Below the pieces are notes generated by a model, which was not told the DNA's origin, did not search any database, and saw nothing but the letters and a program-made list of their open reading frames with translations. A stretch of 10,104 nt of DNA from DASYHS01 sp035998295 (GTDB lineage Bacteria; Pseudomonadota; Alphaproteobacteria; Azospirillales; Azospirillaceae), in assembly GCF_035998295.1 (NCBI RefSeq), contig NZ_DASYHS010000069.1, forward strand, positions 1-10,104, in the 5' to 3' direction. Each line of letters begins with the position of its first letter. Positions within the stretch are counted from its first letter, which is position 1. The translations under genes and the position numbers were made by a program. This document shows positions 1-5,579 of the stretch, piece after piece.

Positions 1-86
1 TCACCGAAGACGTTCCGCGTGAAACCATCCGGGCGCACTACAAAAGATGCGTCAAAATGTCGCGGGATGCGCGGCGCCGGTATCAC
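1..86 (-). CDS. N-terminal part of the DUF736 gene if the genome is circular
   Basis: Joining base 10104 to base 1 keeps the DUF736 frame open. The added residues include RPDGFTRNVFG, then D from the junction codon, leading into LRTIKL. DUF736 proteins usually carry DGFTG-x-I-x-TLTL at this place, so the join restores the family N-terminus with about five extra residues. No in-frame ATG exists. Possible starts are GTG at 86, giving 156 residues in total, or GTG at 38, giving 140. Neither has a clear Shine-Dalgarno at the right distance: AGAGG lies only one base from the GTG at 86. The segment begins just after the terminator at 100-133, leaving little room for a promoter. The circular join is inferred and was not tested by read evidence. 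Confidence 0.65.
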   Translation of the reverse strand, partial: MIPAPRIPRHFDASFVVRPDGFTRNVFG

Positions 87-99
87 GCCTCTGGGACGC

Positions 100-133
100 A
101 AAAGAGCCCGCCGAGTGCTACCCCGGCGGGCTC
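100..133 (-). terminator. Rho-independent terminator after the last gene
   Basis: On the minus strand GAGCCCGCC, a 12-base loop and GGCGGGCTC form a perfect 9-bp stem (104-133) directly followed by TTTT (103-100). It lies 27 bases beyond the stop of the anchored Pro-rich protein and closes the right-to-left transcription unit. It also separates that unit from the DUF736 gene on the circular map. Confidence 0.85.
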
Positions 134-159
134 CTGCAGGACCGATACGGCCGACGCGG

Positions 160-699
160 TTACATGACGGCCGCGGCGCCGATCGCGATCACGGGCAGCA
201 GCCACCACCACCCATTCCCCCCCTCGGCCGAGGCAAGCACCACGCCGCCCCCGCCCTCGCCGCCCATGGCAGGTATGGCCGGCTTGCGGCCCGGGATCGG
301 CGCCGGGTCGAAGGCCGATCGGTTGATCGTGTGGACGTCGCCAGCGACCACGGTAGGCGGTAGCGGCTTGCGGCCAGGGATTGGCACGTGCGGCAGCCCG
401 GCCGCTGGGTTCGTGGACGGCACCGGCCGCGTGATGCCGGGCACGGGCGCGTCCTGGCCGGGCGCCTGGACGGCCGTGAAGACCCAGCCGCCGACGGTGA
501 CGCGCGCCGTGCTGTTGACCTGCACGCCGGCGAGATTGTAGGCCGCGCCGTTCTGGTCGACGAACAGGGGCGTGTTCGGATTGCTGAAGCTGACCCGATC
601 GGCGCCTTGAACGCGGCCGTACCGGCTCATTTGGGCAACGGCCGCGCGGAACAGCTCCGCGCGGCCGCTGGGAGTGGCGCCGGCCCAGAGGGTCGACAC
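160..699 (-). CDS. 179-residue Pro-rich C-terminally anchored protein, putative virion protein
   Basis: The GTG start overlaps the previous TAG (TAGTG), with GGAGG eight bases upstream. Residues 1-80 look folded and beta-containing (RVSFSNPNTPLFVDQNG, ARVTVGGWVFTAV). Residues 80-145 are Pro-rich and contain PIPGRKP twice (106-112 and 134-140). A Gly-rich stretch (MGGEGGGGVV) leads to a C-terminal membrane helix (WWWLLPVIAIGAAAVM). A folded head on a Pro-rich stalk anchored in the membrane fits a fibre, transmembrane vertex protein or DNA-delivery protein. It is the last gene before the terminator. No family is recognised. Confidence 0.7.
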   Translation of the reverse strand: MSTLWAGATPSGRAELFRAAVAQMSRYGRVQGADRVSFSNPNTPLFVDQNGAAYNLAGVQVNSTARVTVGGWVFTAVQAPGQDAPVPGITRPVPSTNPAAGLPHVPIPGRKPLPPTVVAGDVHTINRSAFDPAPIPGRKPAIPAMGGEGGGGVVLASAEGGNGWWWLLPVIAIGAAAVM

Positions 700-797
700 T
701 ACCGCCGCCTCCGCTTCCGCCCGGCCTTCCGCACGCCGCTCTTGGTCAGGCGGTAGCCCTTCTTCAGCCGCCCTTTACTGTCCCGGCCCTTCGCCAT
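699..797 (-). CDS. 32-residue extremely basic peptide, protamine-like
   Basis: The peptide reads MAKGRDSKGRLKKGYRLTKS, then GVRKAG and RKRRRR. Lys and Arg make up 16 of 32 residues, against one Asp. It starts under the 12-base ribosome site at 799-810 and ends in a TAGTG overlap with the next gene. Such composition points to nucleic-acid condensation: I infer a genome-associated virion peptide, comparable in role to other small basic phage DNA-packaging proteins. Alternatives are an RNA-binding regulator or a cationic membrane-active peptide. The gene is supported by start signal and coupling, not by homology. Confidence 0.72.
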   Translation of the reverse strand: MAKGRDSKGRLKKGYRLTKSGVRKAGRKRRRR

Positions 798-939
798 CGA
801 TCACCTCCTTCCGTACGAACCGGCCCCGGGCATCGCGCACCGGAGCCTCGGGAGCCGGCTCCAGGGTTTCGACATCCGTGCTCGAGGCGGCATGTCGAAT
901 TGCCCGGATGCCCGGCCGCTGATGCCGGCGCGTCGCCAT
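775..939 (-). CDS. 54-residue basic, probably disordered protein
   Basis: It is coupled to the upstream gene by TGATG. The N-terminus is strongly basic (MATRRHQRPGIRAIRHA); an acidic, Pro-rich middle (DVETLEPAPEAP) follows, then VRDARGRFVRKEV. The RDARGRF motif is common in short phage and plasmid DNA-associated proteins, and the next gene carries a related RDSKGRL. It has no membrane segment. DNA or RNA binding is plausible. Its 3' end overlaps the next gene by 23 bases, and the next gene's ribosome site lies within its coding sequence. Confidence 0.6.
   Translation of the reverse strand: MATRRHQRPGIRAIRHAASSTDVETLEPAPEAPVRDARGRFVRKEVIDGEGPGQ
799..810 (-). promoter_or_regulatory. 12-base perfect Shine-Dalgarno for the basic peptide gene
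   Basis: On the minus strand AAGGAGGTGATC lies one base before the ATG at 797, with GGAGG six bases from the start. It complements all of GATCACCTCCTT, the usual 3' end of bacterial 16S rRNA. This decides the start and predicts very strong translation. It is the longest ribosome-site match I found in the window. Confidence 0.85.
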
Positions 940-1112
940 CAGCCGGCGGTGCGCGTCGTCGGCGCGAACATCGCCAGCAGGCCGGCGACGATCATCGGCA
1001 GCGCCGTGCTGGCATCGGCGCCGCCGGCCGCCCACTGCACGGCCGCGGTGACGGCCGTGCCGATGCCGGCGGCCGTCGACCGCTCGGCCAGGCGCCCACT
1101 CAGGTACTTCAT
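939..1112 (-). CDS. Holin-like 57-residue membrane protein
   Basis: The ATG overlaps the previous TGA (ATGA) and has GGAGGGG about seven bases upstream. The N-terminus is basic (MKYLSGRLAERS). Two hydrophobic helices follow (about residues 13-29 and 38-51), with a short polar turn between them (GGADAST). The end is PTTRTAG. Two spans, small size, charged start and a nearby hydrolase match the general layout of class II holins. No family motif is visible, so holin is an inference from shape and context; a virion membrane protein is the alternative. Confidence 0.6.
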   Translation of the reverse strand: MKYLSGRLAERSTAAGIGTAVTAAVQWAAGGADASTALPMIVAGLLAMFAPTTRTAG

Positions 1113-1255
1113 CGTTGCCCCTCCATCTGTCTGAGACGCGTCTCGTGATCGCTCACGGTCCGCGCGATATGGCGCAGCTCCTGCCGCAGCAGCAGCAGCC
1201 CGGCGGCGATCGCCCAGGGGCCGAGCTGCGCCAGATCGGGCACCCCTTCGAACAT
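1109..1255 (-). CDS. 48-residue membrane protein with charged helical tail
   Basis: It is coupled to its neighbours by TGATG and ATGA. A hydrophobic helix lies at about residues 13-23 (PWAIAAGLLLL). It is followed by a highly charged helix (RQELRHIARTVSDHETRLRQ) that could form a coiled coil. One short membrane helix plus a charged cytoplasmic helix resembles small phage spanin or holin-accessory proteins and also some holins. No family is recognised. The place between the hydrolase and a holin-like gene favours a role in lysis. Confidence 0.6.
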   Translation of the reverse strand: MFEGVPDLAQLGPWAIAAGLLLLRQELRHIARTVSDHETRLRQMEGQR

Positions 1256-1371
1256 CACAGCACCTTGTACTGTTTGAGCAGCAGGAAGCCGCCGATCGCG
1301 AGCACGGCCAGGACAGCCCATTGCTCGCGCGTCGGGCGGCCGAAGTCATCGGGTAGGCCGAACACCCACAT
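1255..1371 (-). CDS. 38-residue single-span membrane protein
   Basis: TGATG overlaps lie on both sides. The sequence is MWVFGLPDDFGRPTREQW, then AVLAVLAIGGFLLLKQYKVL. The second half is one transmembrane helix with a basic end, so the N-terminal 18 residues probably face the periplasm or capsid. Its size is like the tiny membrane peptides of PM2. Function unknown: membrane virion component or lysis accessory. Coupling on both sides supports a real gene despite the short length. Confidence 0.6.
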   Translation of the reverse strand: MWVFGLPDDFGRPTREQWAVLAVLAIGGFLLLKQYKVL

Positions 1372-1538
1372 CAGAGCACCCGCGCCTTGTGGAGCGCGTA
1401 AAGCCCGAGCGCCGCGGCGGCGGCGAGCTTCAGCGCGCCGTTGCCGGCCTGGTCGGCGCCCTCGCCGGCCTCGCGCGCCGAGCTGGAGAGCACCTTCACC
1501 CCGACCAGGCCGGCAACGACCCACAGAACCGGGTGCAT
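1371..1538 (-). CDS. 55-residue membrane protein with two predicted spans
   Basis: It is coupled to the hydrolase by TGATG and to the next gene by TGATG. The protein begins MHPVLWVVAGLVGVKVLSSS, then has a polar, acidic loop (AREAGEGADQAGNG) and a second hydrophobic helix (LKLAAAAALGLYALH), ending KARVL. Two short helices with a polar loop could be a holin or an internal-membrane virion protein. No family is recognised. Longer open frames extending upstream only shadow the hydrolase gene. Confidence 0.65.
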   Translation of the reverse strand: MHPVLWVVAGLVGVKVLSSSAREAGEGADQAGNGALKLAAAAALGLYALHKARVL

Positions 1539-2056
1539 CACGCGACCCCGCGGTAGAACTCGTGCGCGCCGATCGACGCCGTCTTGATCGCGCCGGCCTT
1601 CCACCCGGGCGACACGGCCCGGGTGTGATAGTGCGTGGCCCCGCCGGTCCGGTCCGGCAGCTTGCCGGCGACGGCGAGCCGCGCGATCTCCAGAGCCAGC
1701 GAGAACGCCTGATCGGTCGAGTTGACCCGGCGCAGCTTGACGGCGTTCGGGTCGCCGGGGTTCCAGGCCGAGAACTGCCAGGGCTTGAGGCAGACCTCGG
1801 TGACGGAATTTCCCCACCAGTAGCCGCCTCGGGCCTTCGAGAAGGCCACGCGGTTCACGACCACGTTGGCAACTGCCTCCATCCCCACCCTGCCCTCGCC
1901 CCGCGCCTCGCCCCACATCGTTCGGGCGAGCGTATCGACCTCGTCCGTCGCGGTGCCAACCGTCGCGTCCAGCGCCATGTGACCAACCTCCCATCTGTAC
2001 CAATAGAGCGCCGCGAGGCCGCCGATCAGCACGACCGGCCAGAACGCGTCACGCAT
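1538..2056 (-). CDS. SleB/CwlJ-type cell wall hydrolase with N-terminal membrane segment
   Basis: This 172-residue protein cleaves peptidoglycan. Residues 5-20 (FWPVVLIGGLAALYWY) form a membrane segment or signal anchor. The family signature is LARTMWGEARGEGRVGMEAV (43-62), followed by ANVVVNRV, with Glu50 the likely catalytic residue. Further family blocks are CLKPWQFSAWN (89-99), THYHT (141-145) and HEFYRG near the end. Length is typical for a Hydrolase_2 domain. The start has GGGAGG close upstream. The weakly hydrophobic Gly/Ala anchor could act as a signal-arrest-release segment (lysis) or fix the enzyme in the virion membrane (entry). Four small membrane proteins follow, so a lysis module is likely. 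Confidence 0.88.
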   Translation of the reverse strand: MRDAFWPVVLIGGLAALYWYRWEVGHMALDATVGTATDEVDTLARTMWGEARGEGRVGMEAVANVVVNRVAFSKARGGYWWGNSVTEVCLKPWQFSAWNPGDPNAVKLRRVNSTDQAFSLALEIARLAVAGKLPDRTGGATHYHTRAVSPGWKAGAIKTASIGAHEFYRGVA

Positions 2057-2513
2057 TGAGTTCCTCCCATGCGCACAGACAGTCGATCGTCACGTCTGGC
2101 GTCTGCGCAGTCACAACCACCGCAATTCCGGGATAGAGCAGCAGCGGGGCGGACAGAACCAAGTTGATCTCGCTCGCTGCCATCTCGGGGCTGGCGATGA
2201 TGTTGGCGATTGGTGTCGGCGCCGCTGCCCTTTCCCACCGGATCACCCCCACGCCTTCCGGCCCGGAGAGCGCAACGTTCTGCCCGCGCCGCACCAAGTT
2301 CGGAAGGGCAATATCATAGTTGCCGAACAGCACCGTCGTATTGCCGGGCGACGACACCCACAACGAGCGCACGACGAGCACCCGACCGGAACCACCGGGG
2401 TTCTGAAGTTGGATAGCCGAATATTGGCCGGTATTCGCGGCGACACGATACCCCGCCATGAAGGCGCGGCCTTCGAACGCCCGCTTGTCCAGAAGATTTG
2501 AAACCTGCGACAT
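2049..2513 (-). CDS. 154-residue beta-rich protein, candidate penton or minor capsid protein
   Basis: The ATG at 2513 lies four bases after the previous stop, with GGGTGA upstream. AIQLQNPGGSGRVLVVRSLW (33-52) resembles the LxNPxGSG strand-turn seen in many phage beta-sandwich structural proteins. Later strands include TVLFGNYDIAL and LLLYPGIAVVVTAQT. No membrane anchor is present. Together with the 190-residue neighbour it could form the vertex complex. A single jelly roll would fit the length, but the sequence alone does not prove it. Its last codons overlap the hydrolase start by 8 bases. Confidence 0.65.
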   Translation of the reverse strand: MSQVSNLLDKRAFEGRAFMAGYRVAANTGQYSAIQLQNPGGSGRVLVVRSLWVSSPGNTTVLFGNYDIALPNLVRRGQNVALSGPEGVGVIRWERAAAPTPIANIIASPEMAASEINLVLSAPLLLYPGIAVVVTAQTPDVTIDCLCAWEELNA

Positions 2514-2517
2514 TGCT

Positions 2518-3090
2518 TCACCCTGTGATCACGGCCACTGCGACAACCGCGTCAGCGGTGTGGAGATTGTAGGCGAATACATCGCCGGTTACGGCCATGC
2601 GCCACGTCTCGCCGGGTTGAAGCTCGACCCCTTCGACCGCCGACGCCGCCGCGTCCCCGATGCGGATTTCCCGGGCATTCTGCGACCGATTTTGCACGAT
2701 GATCTCGCGCCGCTTGGTGTCCCCGGCCGCCAGCAAAGCCACCCCCTCCGCCGGCACACTGATGTCAGGCCCGGTCACCAGATGCGGCGCAGCACCCACG
2801 GGGATCGCGTCCGCGAAACTTGCTCTGCTGTCCAGCACGCGGCCATAAGCCGTGGCGAGCTGCACGGTGATCGCCGTCGATCCCGGATTGTAGATGCGGA
2901 GACGCGAGAAGGATCGCGCGTCGGGCAGCTCGAACCCAAGCCCCTTGGTGAATTCGGCCAGGGGATCGTCATCCAGGCCGATCAGGAATATTCCCGTCGC
3001 GTCGAGGCAACGGACATAATTCCCGCTTGTCGCCAACTCGATTTCGACATCGGCCGAGATCACCTGCGTATAGGTCGCGTAGCGGCTCAC
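2518..3090 (-). CDS. 190-residue beta-rich protein, candidate vertex or spike protein
   Basis: The GTG start overlaps the previous TGA (GTGA). The protein has no membrane segment. Residues 60-90 (RLRIYNPGSTAITVQLATAY) and 126-190 (REIIVQNRSQNAREIRIGD, VELQPGETW, VFAYNLHT) are alternating strands with NPGS and QPGE turns. This is typical of beta-sandwich domains in phage surface proteins. Two domains are likely. PM2 carries spike P1 at its vertices, and the position after the capsid genes would fit a penton or receptor-binding role. This is inference; there is no recognised family match. Confidence 0.65.
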   Translation of the reverse strand: MSRYATYTQVISADVEIELATSGNYVRCLDATGIFLIGLDDDPLAEFTKGLGFELPDARSFSRLRIYNPGSTAITVQLATAYGRVLDSRASFADAIPVGAAPHLVTGPDISVPAEGVALLAAGDTKRREIIVQNRSQNAREIRIGDAAASAVEGVELQPGETWRMAVTGDVFAYNLHTADAVVAVAVITG

Positions 3091-3581
3091 TTCAGCACCC
3101 CCATTGCCTTAACCGCGAAGTAACTGATGCCGAGAAGGGCCGCCCACTTCACGGTGTCTTGATACGTCCGCTCCTCCGTAGACTTGATCGCGCCGCTGAC
3201 GAAGTCGAACGCGCTTTCCTGGTTCTGCCGGATCATGTCGAGTGCTTCGGAACCGAAGCCAAACGCCGTCTCACCGAATTCGAAGGCTCGATCCAGCACA
3301 GTGGCATTCCCTTCGATCGCCTTCGCCCCCAGGTCGAGCGCGCTTTTGGCCGTGCTCTCCTGAGCCTTCACGCTCTCGCGCACCGCCTCGCCCATCGCGT
3401 CCAGGCTGGCAGAGACGGCGCCGTGATCGGTGGCCGTGTACCAAGTCTGCGTCGTCGGGCTGTACGTCGCGCCATGGCTGTGAGCGATCACCACCGATCC
3501 TTCGGCGGCACCGATACGATTGTCGTACTGGTTCGTCTCATTGTGCGTGGTCGCGCTGCTGCTGCTCCGGCCGCCACCCAT
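3087..3581 (-). CDS. 164-residue helical C-terminally anchored virion protein (putative)
   Basis: The ATG at 3581 overlaps the preceding TAA (TAATG), with GAGGAG nine bases upstream; GTG 3611 is a weaker alternative. The N-terminus is Gly/Ser/Thr/Asn-rich (MGGGRSSSSATTHNETNQYD), then VVIAHSHGATYSP. Residues 57-140 are charged and helix-forming (MGEAVRESVKAQESTAKSAL) and could form coiled coils. The C-terminus is a membrane helix (VKWAALLGISYFAVKAM, 145-160). It could be an assembly or tape-like connector between membrane and vertex, or a DNA-delivery protein. No family is recognised; placement among capsid genes supports a structural role. Confidence 0.65.
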   Translation of the reverse strand: MGGGRSSSSATTHNETNQYDNRIGAAEGSVVIAHSHGATYSPTTQTWYTATDHGAVSASLDAMGEAVRESVKAQESTAKSALDLGAKAIEGNATVLDRAFEFGETAFGFGSEALDMIRQNQESAFDFVSGAIKSTEERTYQDTVKWAALLGISYFAVKAMGVLK

Positions 3582-3967
3582 TACACGGGTCTCCTCAGGA
3601 CGGTTTCCCACGGCGCGAAGCCGATCGACTGCATCAGGCGCACGCGGGTGTCGCGGCAGTGCGCCCGGATATGCTGCGCGTCGACCGATCGCGCCAAATC
3701 GTCCAGCAGCGGCAGGTATCGCCGCAGCATGCCGGCGCGGCCGGCGACGGCCGCCACGACCAAGTCCCGCTCGCCCGCACAGGCTTCGACGCGCACCGCG
3801 AGGGTTCCTTCCCGTCCGCCATCAGCGGTCGGGGCAAGCAGGATCATGTTGCGCGCATCGACCTCGGCCCGCATGGCGTCCAGCAGCTCGCCACGCATCC
3901 ACACACGGGCGAGGTCCTGTTCCGCCCGGGCGTCCCAGCCGATCCGCACGAAGGTGAGTTCCGTCAT
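3581..3967 (-). CDS. GNAT-like protein in the virion operon
   Basis: This 128-residue soluble protein starts in an ATGA overlap. The C-terminal half, RRYLPLLDDLARSVDAQHIR, then CRDTRVRLMQSIGFAPWETV and LRRP, follows the final part of GNAT acetyltransferases: a helix, a strand, a helix, then IGF before the last strand. The acetyl-CoA loop (Q/RxxGxG/A) is not clear; GRAGML (76-81) is the nearest candidate. GNAT-like domains occur in several phage structural operons. It might modify a capsid or host protein, or be a structural variant without activity. It ends in a TAATG overlap with the next gene. Assignment moderate, substrate unknown. Confidence 0.5.
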   Translation of the reverse strand: MTELTFVRIGWDARAEQDLARVWMRGELLDAMRAEVDARNMILLAPTADGGREGTLAVRVEACAGERDLVVAAVAGRAGMLRRYLPLLDDLARSVDAQHIRAHCRDTRVRLMQSIGFAPWETVLRRPV

Positions 3968-4344
3968 TTCCGCGCCGCCATCACAAGGGCCAGCAGGCCG
4001 AGCCCGAGGGCCGCATAGAGCAGCAGGTCACCGCCACCGGCCGCCCCGCCACCGACCGGCCCGACTGACGGACTGGCGGAGCTGGACGCGCCGGAGCCGA
4101 CCGCGAAGGGGGAGGCCATCCACGACGATTGCGCGCCGTCCGATCCGGCCCCACTCGGGCCGGCGTGCCCCCCGTTCAGGTTTATGGGCGGCATACCCGT
4201 ACCGCCCATGAAGCCCCCGCCCAAGAGCGCGTCCATCACTCCCCCACCCCCTCCCGGCCCGGGCAAGCTCCCGGTGGCGTTGTACGCCACCGCGTCCCGG
4301 AGCTGCGCGGGCCGGTATCTCTGGTCGTTGCCGTAGTAGCTCAC
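3964..4344 (-). CDS. 126-residue Gly/Ser-rich C-terminally anchored protein
   Basis: The start is taken as GTG 4344, just after the upstream TGA; GTG 4380 in the same frame would add 12 residues overlapping the upstream gene. The N-terminus is polar (MSYYGNDQRYRPAQLRDAV). Residues 25-105 are almost entirely Gly, Ser, Ala and Pro, including GPGGGGG and SGASSSASPS. The C-terminus is a transmembrane helix, LLLYAALGLGLLALVMAARK. A flexible Gly-rich arm tethered to the membrane fits a minor capsid or membrane linker protein. It is coupled to the GNAT-like gene by ATGA. The family is unknown. Confidence 0.65.
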   Translation of the reverse strand: MSYYGNDQRYRPAQLRDAVAYNATGSLPGPGGGGGVMDALLGGGFMGGTGMPPINLNGGHAGPSGAGSDGAQSSWMASPFAVGSGASSSASPSVGPVGGGAAGGGDLLLYAALGLGLLALVMAARK

Positions 4345-4348
4345 GGCG

Positions 4349-4579
4349 TCACCGCCGGAGCGCGAAGACCAGGCCGACACCGGCCGCCGCGAGCAGCACC
4401 GGCATCAGCCATTCCGGCCGGGCCGACGACGTCGGCCAGCCCTGCACCGACCCGGCCTGTCCCTGCGGGGGCCAGTACGGATCGTAGTAGGGCGGCGCGG
4501 TCTGCGCCTGTGCGGCCTTGTAGCCGAAGAAGCTATCAAGCCCGCGATCGACGCTATCGAGGATGCGCCCCAGATCCAT
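4349..4579 (-). CDS. 76-residue C-terminally anchored membrane protein
   Basis: The ATG at 4579 lies 18 bases after the capsid gene stop and follows GGGAGGGCGG. The N-terminal part is amphipathic (MDLGRILDSVDRGLDSFFGY). The middle is rich in Pro, Tyr and Gln (PPYYDPYWPPQGQ). The C-terminus is one transmembrane helix, about residues 57-74, ending ALRR. This layout suggests a virion membrane protein with its N-terminus facing the capsid shell or the genome. No family is recognised. Position directly after the capsid gene supports a structural role. Confidence 0.7.
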   Translation of the reverse strand: MDLGRILDSVDRGLDSFFGYKAAQAQTAPPYYDPYWPPQGQAGSVQGWPTSSARPEWLMPVLLAAAGVGLVFALRR

Positions 4580-4597
4580 GGCCCCGCCCTCCCTGGA

Positions 4598-5416
4598 TCA
4601 GCGCGCCGGGATGCCGAGCGGCGCGGCGAGCGTGCACATCACCATCGGGACCGTGCCCGCGGCCGACATGTTGAGCTTGAACCGGACGTCGGACGCGCCC
4701 GCCAGCGGCACGCGATCGTCGTAGCGGTCGAGCCACGTGGGTTCGTAGTGCACGACGTTGGCCTGCGGCACTCGGCCGGTCCACTTCATGCTCGCGTTGA
4801 GGGTTGCGAGCGGCGCATCGACGATCCGGTTGCCGTCGATCAGCAGCTCCAGGCCGGTGATGTTCGCGCTGAAGAAATGGATGCTCGCGAGGTCACCGTT
4901 GGACCTGGGGAGGGTCGACAGCTCGAACACGCCGCCGGCCGACGCCGCGCTGTTGATCGTCATCATCTGCATGATGGGACCGAGCGGCAGGCTGGTCTGG
5001 TTGATCCAGGCCGACGCTTCCAGCGTCACCGCACCGGCGCCGGCCGCGATGTCGACCTCGACGGTGAGGGTATCGACGTCGCGCGTGCCCCAGGCCAACG
5101 CTTCCTCGTAGTTCGGCGTCCTGGCGGTCGGCCACGCGAGGAAGATCGGGAGAACCCCGGCGTCGATCGTGAAGCCCATGTACTTCAGGATCGTGATGAG
5201 GTGGGCGGCCGAAATGTCGATGCGCGCCACGCCGTTGACCTTGATCCTGATGCGCGTCAGGTCGGTCGCCATCTGCGCTTCAGTCGCCGCGACCCCGGCC
5301 TTGCGGTAGTCCAGCATGAACTGCCTGTAGGTCGGGCCGCGCGGCACCGTGACGTTGGCCGTCTGCCCCGCCGCGACGGCGGAAAACGACGGCAGCTTGA
5401 GAGGGAGATGGAGCAT
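4598..5416 (-). CDS. Major capsid protein, PM2 P2-like double jelly roll (putative)
   Basis: This is a 272-residue, beta-rich protein without signal peptide or membrane span. PM2 P2 is almost the same length. Recognisable stretches are TVPRGPTYRQFMLDYRKAG (23-41), IRIKVNGVARIDIS (56-69), LAWGTRDVDTLTVEVDIAAG (108-127) and GRVPQANVVHY (214-224), which recall P2-type capsid proteins. Two halves, about 10-135 and 136-272, could each be a jelly roll. A strong AGAGGA lies five bases before the ATG. The neighbours fit: packaging ATPase upstream, tiny membrane proteins on the upstream side and anchored proteins downstream. It would form pseudo-hexagonal trimers around the internal membrane. The assignment rests on pattern, size and context, not on an alignment. 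Confidence 0.8.
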   Translation of the reverse strand: MLHLPLKLPSFSAVAAGQTANVTVPRGPTYRQFMLDYRKAGVAATEAQMATDLTRIRIKVNGVARIDISAAHLITILKYMGFTIDAGVLPIFLAWPTARTPNYEEALAWGTRDVDTLTVEVDIAAGAGAVTLEASAWINQTSLPLGPIMQMMTINSAASAGGVFELSTLPRSNGDLASIHFFSANITGLELLIDGNRIVDAPLATLNASMKWTGRVPQANVVHYEPTWLDRYDDRVPLAGASDVRFKLNMSAAGTVPMVMCTLAAPLGIPAR

Positions 5417-5446
5417 GTCGTTCCTCTGTCTCGACGGGGCAGGCCG

Positions 5447-5575
5447 TCAGCCGGTGTAGTCGAAGCCCTGATGGGACTGGTTCAGGAAACTGATGTCCCG
5501 ACCCCAGTTCAGGATCAGCCCCGCGACGATCACGCCCGCCGCGCAGAGCGCCACGGTTTTCAGGTCACCCTTCAC
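5447..5575 (-). CDS. 42-residue single-span membrane protein with GTG start
   Basis: GTG at 5575 is preceded by AAGGAG seven bases away, a near-ideal ribosome site, which decides the start. The protein reads MKGDLKTVALCAAGVIVAG, then LILNWGRDISFLNQSHQGF and a short end. One transmembrane helix spans about residues 8-23, followed by a 19-residue polar tail. It sits 30 bases upstream of the capsid protein gene. By analogy with corticovirus and tectivirus layouts, I infer an internal-membrane virion protein. No sequence family is recognised. Confidence 0.65.
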   Translation of the reverse strand: MKGDLKTVALCAAGVIVAGLILNWGRDISFLNQSHQGFDYTG

Positions 5576-5579
5576 TCGA

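Noticed and set aside
1115..2059. Long plus-strand open frames (also at 3027-4211, 4748-5593, 6156-7226 and 7498-8268)
   Set aside because: They lie opposite well-supported minus-strand genes, are rich in Arg, Pro and Ala as expected for antisense frames of GC-rich DNA, and lack recognisable domains or consistent ribosome sites.
4345..4380. GTG 4380 as the start of the Gly-rich anchored protein
   Set aside because: It would overlap the upstream gene by 32 bases, while GTG 4344 lies just after that gene's stop as elsewhere in the operon. Not excluded.
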